Part shown: in pieces, positions 61,266-64,000 of the stretch | Numbering within the stretch: the first letter of the stretch is position 1 | How the letters are laid out: the number at the start of each line of letters is the position of its first letter | Source of the DNA: an uncultured Erythrobacter sp. | GTDB taxonomy: Bacteria > Pseudomonadota > Alphaproteobacteria > Sphingomonadales > Sphingomonadaceae | NCBI GenBank assembly: GCA_947495695.1 | Contig: CANLZP010000001.1 | Coordinates: 1,379,864-1,443,863 of the forward strand | DNA length: 64,000 nucleotides | Direction: 5' to 3' | Notes under the pieces: model-generated | What the model saw: the letters and a program-made list of their open reading frames with translations, nothing else | Database searches by the model: none | Told to the model about the DNA's origin: nothing | Translations under genes and position numbers: made by a program

Positions 61266-62072
61266 TCACCACCCTCCAGAGGCGCCACCGCCCCCAAAAC
61301 TGCCGCCGCCGCCGGAAAAGCCACCTCCGCCGCCGAAGCCTCCGCCACCGCCCCAACTATCGCCGCCACTCATGGCGCCGCGGACGACTGCTGAGCCGAC
61401 TTCCCACAGGATGATATCGCGCACCGTATCGCCCGATCCGCGATAGCGACGCTTGCGTTTGCCGCCACGCATGGCGGGCAAGATAAAGAAGAAAAAGATC
61501 ACGCCAAACCAGATCAAGGCACCAAACGGAAAGCCGCCATCGCTTTGTCGTTGCTGGCCGGCCTCGGCCGCAATGGCGCGGGCCTCATCTTCGGGCAACA
61601 CGAATTGCTGGATAATCGAATCTGTGCCGGCAACAATGCCGCCCGGCATATCACCATCGCGGAACGCGGGCAGGATGCGGTTCTGGATAATAAGCGAGGA
61701 CATGGCATCGGTCATGATGCCTTCTAGGCCATAACCTACCTCTATGCGGACCTTGCGATCATTGGGCGCCACAATCAGCAGCGCGCCATCATTGCGCTCG
61801 GCCTCGCCAATCCCCCATTCGCGGCCCAACTGATAGCCATAATCGGATATGTCATAGCCTTGCAGATCGGGGATGGTGGTAATGACCAGCTGGCGCTGGG
61901 ATTGCTCTTCCAGCGCGGCCAGTTTCTGTTCCAGCTCGGCTTCGGTCGCCTCATCAATGATATTGGCCTGATCGACCACGCGGCCGGTCAGTTCAGGAAA
62001 TTCCTGAGCCGCAACTGGTGAGGCGACAAAGGCCGCCAGCGCAGCCAAAAAGGCGAATGAAGCGCGGATCAA
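61266..62072 (-). CDS. YgcG-type TPM-domain protein with Gly-rich tail
   Basis: A 268-residue exported protein: signal peptide ending VAAQE (about residue 23), TPM domain (about 28-165) with RVVDQANIIDEATEAELEQKLAALEEQSQRQLVI, GYDISDYGYQLGREWGIG and NDGALLIVAPNDRKVRIEVGYGLEG, one transmembrane helix (about 184-198), then a basic stretch (GGKRKRRYRGSG) and a Gly/Ser/Phe-rich low-complexity tail. This is the standard LemA-TPM partner arrangement. The tail can look like a repeat region at DNA level. The start overlaps the LemA stop. Confidence 0.93.
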   Translation of the reverse strand: MIRASFAFLAALAAFVASPVAAQEFPELTGRVVDQANIIDEATEAELEQKLAALEEQSQRQLVITTIPDLQGYDISDYGYQLGREWGIGEAERNDGALLIVAPNDRKVRIEVGYGLEGIMTDAMSSLIIQNRILPAFRDGDMPGGIVAGTDSIIQQFVLPEDEARAIAAEAGQQRQSDGGFPFGALIWFGVIFFFFILPAMRGGKRKRRYRGSGDTVRDIILWEVGSAVVRGAMSGGDSWGGGGGFGGGGGFSGGGGSFGGGGASGGW

Positions 62073-62671
62073 TCGGACGTCATGTCAAGCTCGGGCGCGA
62101 CCTCTGCACCCTCTGTCACCGCGGTATAGGGCACCAGTGGCTCTGCACCGTGAATGATGTTCGCCCCGATTGTGTCGGGGAAGGTACGGATCGTGGTGTT
62201 ATACTGGCGCACCGCCTCGTTATAGTCGCGGATGGCCACTGCAATGCGGTTTTCCGTGCCTTCAAATTGGCTCTGGAATGTCAGATAATTCTGGTTCGAC
62301 TGGATGTTCGGATAGGCTTCAAAGCTGGCAAGCAGCCGCCCGATACCTTGGCTTACCTGACTTTGCGCAGCGGCCAATTCCTGCATTTTATCGGCATCGC
62401 CCAGATCATCAGCGGTGATGTTGATGCTGGTCGCACGGGCCCGGGCTTCGGTCACTTCGGTCAAGATTGCCCGCTCGTTTTCAGCGGCACCCTGAACGAT
62501 TTCAGCAAGATTGGGTATGAGGTTTGCACGGCGCTGGAATTGCGCTTCAACATCGGCCCATTTGGCCTTTGCGTTTTCTTCTGCAGCAGGCACTGAATTG
62601 ATCCCGCAAGATGCAAGGCCCAGTGATACAGCAGCGACAAACGCCATTCTGCGGACAGCGGCAAAGTTCAT
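62069..62671 (-). CDS. LemA-family lipoprotein
   Basis: A 200-residue exported protein. The ATG at 62671 follows GGGGAACTCT and opens a signal sequence with lipobox LASC (Cys about residue 22). The mature part is the four-helix LemA fold: WADVEAQFQRRANLIPNLAEIVQGAAENERAILTEVTEARA (about 38-78), SQVSQGIGRLLASFEAYPNIQSNQNYLTFQSQFEGTENRIAVAIRDYNEAVRQYNT. LemA genes occur with TPM-domain genes in many bacteria; the complex is thought to act at the inner membrane and envelope. It is the first gene of the set and is coupled by overlap to the YgcG-type gene. Confidence 0.95.
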   Translation of the reverse strand: MNFAAVRRMAFVAAVSLGLASCGINSVPAAEENAKAKWADVEAQFQRRANLIPNLAEIVQGAAENERAILTEVTEARARATSINITADDLGDADKMQELAAAQSQVSQGIGRLLASFEAYPNIQSNQNYLTFQSQFEGTENRIAVAIRDYNEAVRQYNTTIRTFPDTIGANIIHGAEPLVPYTAVTEGAEVAPELDMTSD

Positions 62672-62836
62672 AGAGTTCCCCTTTGGTGGTCTTTTGACGG
62701 TCGACCCGATCGACCAAATTATCTGTATTGCCAATATAGCACACCCTTGTGGATATTCAAGGCGCTCTGCCACTTGGCAAGCGTTGTTCTTGATGCGAAA
62801 AAGGCGCCAATTCGTTAATTGCTGTGGAGGAGCAGG

Positions 62837-63271
62837 ATGCTTTCAGAATTCAAGGATTTTATCGCCAAGGGTAATGTGATGGAATTGGCCGTTGCGGTCA
62901 TCATCGCAGGCGGCTTTGCCGTGATTGTTGCCTCAATGACTTCTGATTTGATCATGCCGATTGTGGGCATGATTTTTGGCGACGTTGATTTTAGCAGCAA
63001 GTACACCGTTCTTTCCGGTGCAGAGCTGGTGACAGAAGGCATGTCGCTGGAGGCTGCTAGAGAGGCAGGCGCGAATGTCTTGGCCTGGGGTGCATTTCTT
63101 ACCTCGGTGATCAATTTTGTAATCCTGGCGTTCATCATCTTCTTGCTGGTTCGTTATGCCAACAAGGCCAAAGCCAAGCTGGAAAAACCGGAAGAGCCCG
63201 CAGCAGAAGAGCCTGCTGGTCCTAGCGAGATCGATCTGCTGATCGAAATTCGCGACGCGCTGAAGAAGTAG
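62837..63271 (+). CDS. mscL: large-conductance mechanosensitive channel
   Basis: A 144-residue inner-membrane channel with the MscL layout: FKDFIAKGNVMELAVAVIIAGGFAVIVASMTSDLIMPIVGMIFG (first helix, about 5-48), a periplasmic loop (about 50-85), the second helix VLAWGAFLTSVINFVILAFIIFLLVRYANK (about 81-110) and an acidic/Lys cytoplasmic helix ending SEIDLLIEIRDALKK. The pore opens under high membrane tension to release solutes. The ATG at 62837 is supported by GGAGGAGCAGG. The periplasmic loop is longer than in E. coli. Confidence 0.95.
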   Translation: MLSEFKDFIAKGNVMELAVAVIIAGGFAVIVASMTSDLIMPIVGMIFGDVDFSSKYTVLSGAELVTEGMSLEAAREAGANVLAWGAFLTSVINFVILAFIIFLLVRYANKAKAKLEKPEEPAAEEPAGPSEIDLLIEIRDALKK

Positions 63272-63284
63272 CGGTTTTGTGTTC

Positions 63285-63304
63285 CGCAGCGCCTCCGCGC
63301 TGCG
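63285..63304. repeat. 8-bp palindrome with four-base loop, first of two similar copies
   Basis: CGCAGCGC-CTCC-GCGCTGCG, just after the mscL stop and embedded in a G+C-rich palindromic stretch. A related copy at 63435-63454 (CGCAGC-AGCTCC-GCGCTGCG) lies 150 bases away. No T-run follows either, so a terminator role is uncertain; they look like members of a dispersed intergenic repeat. Confidence 0.5.
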
Positions 63305-63434
63305 ATTTCCTCGGCCCGAGCGGGCCTGCGGGCGGCCAGTCGGCCTTGCGTTCGGCTGGTCGCCGACCGTTTGGCGCGGCAATAATGCGATGGGTATTCT
63401 CAAAACGGCCTCTAGGTCGCATGAGCGAGGATTC

Positions 63435-63454
63435 CGCAGCAGCTCCGCGCTGCG
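63435..63454. repeat. second copy of the G+C-rich palindrome
   Basis: CGCAGC-AGCTCC-GCGCTGCG, imperfect relative to the copy at 63285. The flanks (ATTCCGCAGC and CTGCGGGCC) also match the first copy in part. It sits between mscL and ssrA in a 259-bp region with no gene other than these repeats and a G+C-rich inverted segment around 63318-63370. Confidence 0.5.
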
Positions 63455-63534
63455 GGCCGGAATAATGAGTACACTTCCCATTAAGCTGATTTGGCCTATA
63501 TAGGGTTTGTCGGTTTCGGCCGACTATGGTGATA

Positions 63535-63850
63535 AACTGTGCTGTATAATAGGTACAACGGACCCGGGGGCAGTACCCGGCGGCTCCACCATAAATCTCG
63601 GAAAAGTCGAGGTTTTTGAAGGGGCCGAACTAGGATCGACGTGTGCTGAAAGGCAGTGCTTTTGCCCGGGTTGAGAAACCCCGTAAAAGGCTCATTTTTA
63701 TAAGTGCAAACGATAATGAAGCACTCGCTCTTGCAGCGTAATTTGATGGCCTAACGGCCTGAATTTACTAAGCTTAAGCGCGGTTGGACCGACCGGGCAA
63801 CAGAACGGATTCCGGGGCTCCGGGGGTAGCTAGCAACAGAAACCCCCACT
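63535..63850 (+). ncRNA. ssrA: two-piece permuted tmRNA (ssrA)
   Basis: The gene has the alphaproteobacterial permuted order. First comes the acceptor piece with a T-arm CCGGG-GGCAGTA-CCCGG and an acceptor 3' strand CGGCTCC then CCA (ending 63591). A removed spacer (63592-63620) follows, then the coding piece starting GGGGCCG at 63621, which pairs with CGGCTCC to rebuild the acceptor stem. The tag frame 63706-63741 reads ANDNEALALAA then TAA. Hairpins follow, including GGCC-TAAC-GGCC. The P2 helix can form between CGTGTGCT and GGTACAACG with one bulge. The 5' end of the acceptor piece and the 3' end of the coding piece cannot be set exactly by eye; the hairpin at 63822-63847 is the last candidate element. 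TATAAT at 63545 could be a promoter box or part of the RNA. Confidence 0.9.
63706..63741 (+). other. ssrA proteolysis tag reading frame
   Basis: Eleven sense codons and a TAA stop encode ANDNEALALAA. Stalled ribosomes switch to this frame and add the tag; the two terminal Ala residues are the recognition signal for ClpXP-type proteases. The start codon for resumption is the first GCA. The tag fits those of sphingomonads and is independent evidence for the taxonomic call. Confidence 0.92.
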
Positions 63851-64000
63851 TTCCTTCATTGGTGGATATGCAAGGCATTGCGGCCGGGGACGAGGGGCCT
63901 CCCCGGCAAGAACAAGCAAGCGCGGGTAGCTAGCAACAGAAACCCCCACTTTCCTTCATTGGTGGATATGCAAGGCATTGCGGCCGGGGACGAGGGGCCT
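63824..64000. repeat. 77-bp exact direct repeat, two copies, period 100 bp
   Basis: 63824-63900 and 63924-64000 are identical over 77 bases, separated by 23 unique bases; the second copy ends exactly at the window edge, so the array could be longer. The first copy begins inside the last hairpin of ssrA (GGGGGT ... ACCCCC, 63822-63847) and extends past it. Its duplication next to a tRNA-like gene is what an integration target or slippage event would leave; no integrase is visible. Confidence 0.8.

Noticed and set aside
61266..61400. Repetitive C/G-rich segment that looks like a short tandem repeat
   Set aside because: It encodes the Gly/Ser/Phe-rich tail of the YgcG-type TPM protein.
63545..63550. 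TATAAT as -10 promoter box of ssrA
   Set aside because: The bases just downstream pair with the coding piece to form P2, so the acceptor RNA probably includes or begins very near this string; no matching -35 was seen.
1..64000. tRNA genes, CRISPR arrays, transposases
   Set aside because: Gaps between genes were read for cloverleaf-like or repeat-spacer patterns and none was found; the only tRNA-like element is ssrA.

Overview
This window is chromosomal DNA from an alphaproteobacterium, most likely a marine member of the Sphingomonadales (Erythrobacteraceae-like). The evidence is moderate G+C, an outer-membrane TonB-dependent receptor of the sphingomonad type, many Sec-secreted proteins and lipoproteins, and a circularly permuted two-piece ssrA gene with the tag ANDNEALALAA. 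No tRNA, rRNA, CRISPR array, transposase or phage gene was recognised. The stretch is gene-dense, with many ATGA or TGATG stop-start overlaps that mark translationally coupled operons.

Layout. 1-1631 (minus): a NarL/LuxR response regulator coupled to a membrane sensor of the 7TMR-DISM type, cut by the left edge. 1842-7915 (plus): the most unusual part, five genes for secreted proteins centred on an 889-residue MACPF/perforin-like protein. One partner shares its N- and C-terminal domains but lacks the MACPF core, one is a LamG-like lectin-fold protein, one is an extremely Lys/Arg/Ala-rich secreted protein, and one is a six-cysteine secreted protein of unknown family. 7959-16396: nitroreductase, DUF1499 protein, two flavin oxidoreductases (one fused to a TVP38 membrane domain), nucleoside transporter, CDP-alcohol phosphatidyltransferase and aldehyde dehydrogenase. 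16445-21297 (minus): fumarylacetoacetase-like protein, maleylacetoacetate isomerase, glutaryl-CoA dehydrogenase and acetyl-CoA synthetase, a route from aromatic or lysine breakdown to acetyl-CoA. 21414-25059 (minus): small envelope and signalling proteins (receiver domain, HhH membrane protein, 40-residue membrane peptide, OmpA, VWA lipoprotein).

25254-34902: flippase-gpsA-tsaD facing hemC-hemD-Mic60-like, then a UbiH-family hydroxylase and a DsbD/ScsB-like thiol reductase. 34922-39681: lipoprotein and uvrB, two DUF3617 lipoproteins and a lipase-fold hydrolase. 39745-43694: the complete Anbu operon (permuted ATP-grasp, alpha-E, transglutaminase, Anbu protease). 43872-49639: a LuxR regulator with a degenerate receiver, an array of imperfect 24-bp repeats, extensin-like protein, glyoxalase-fold protein, gamma-glutamyltransferase and TypA. 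49890-58304: TonB-dependent receptor, RDD protein, an FtsX-type exporter with a divergent GDSL esterase, and recF.

58374-59122 is a compact unit that length-based gene calling would miss: a candidate dyad enhancer, a close match to the sigma-54 -24/-12 promoter, two tandem 39-residue paralogous peptides, a PspC-domain gene and a terminator, probably an envelope-stress operon. 59246-63271: SDR and NUDIX pair, two TPM-domain proteins with LemA, and mscL. 63530-64000: the permuted ssrA gene followed by a 77-bp exact direct repeat that runs into the right edge.

No stretch longer than about 260 bases lacks a gene or named element. Function calls rest on motif recognition by eye; no database search was run.
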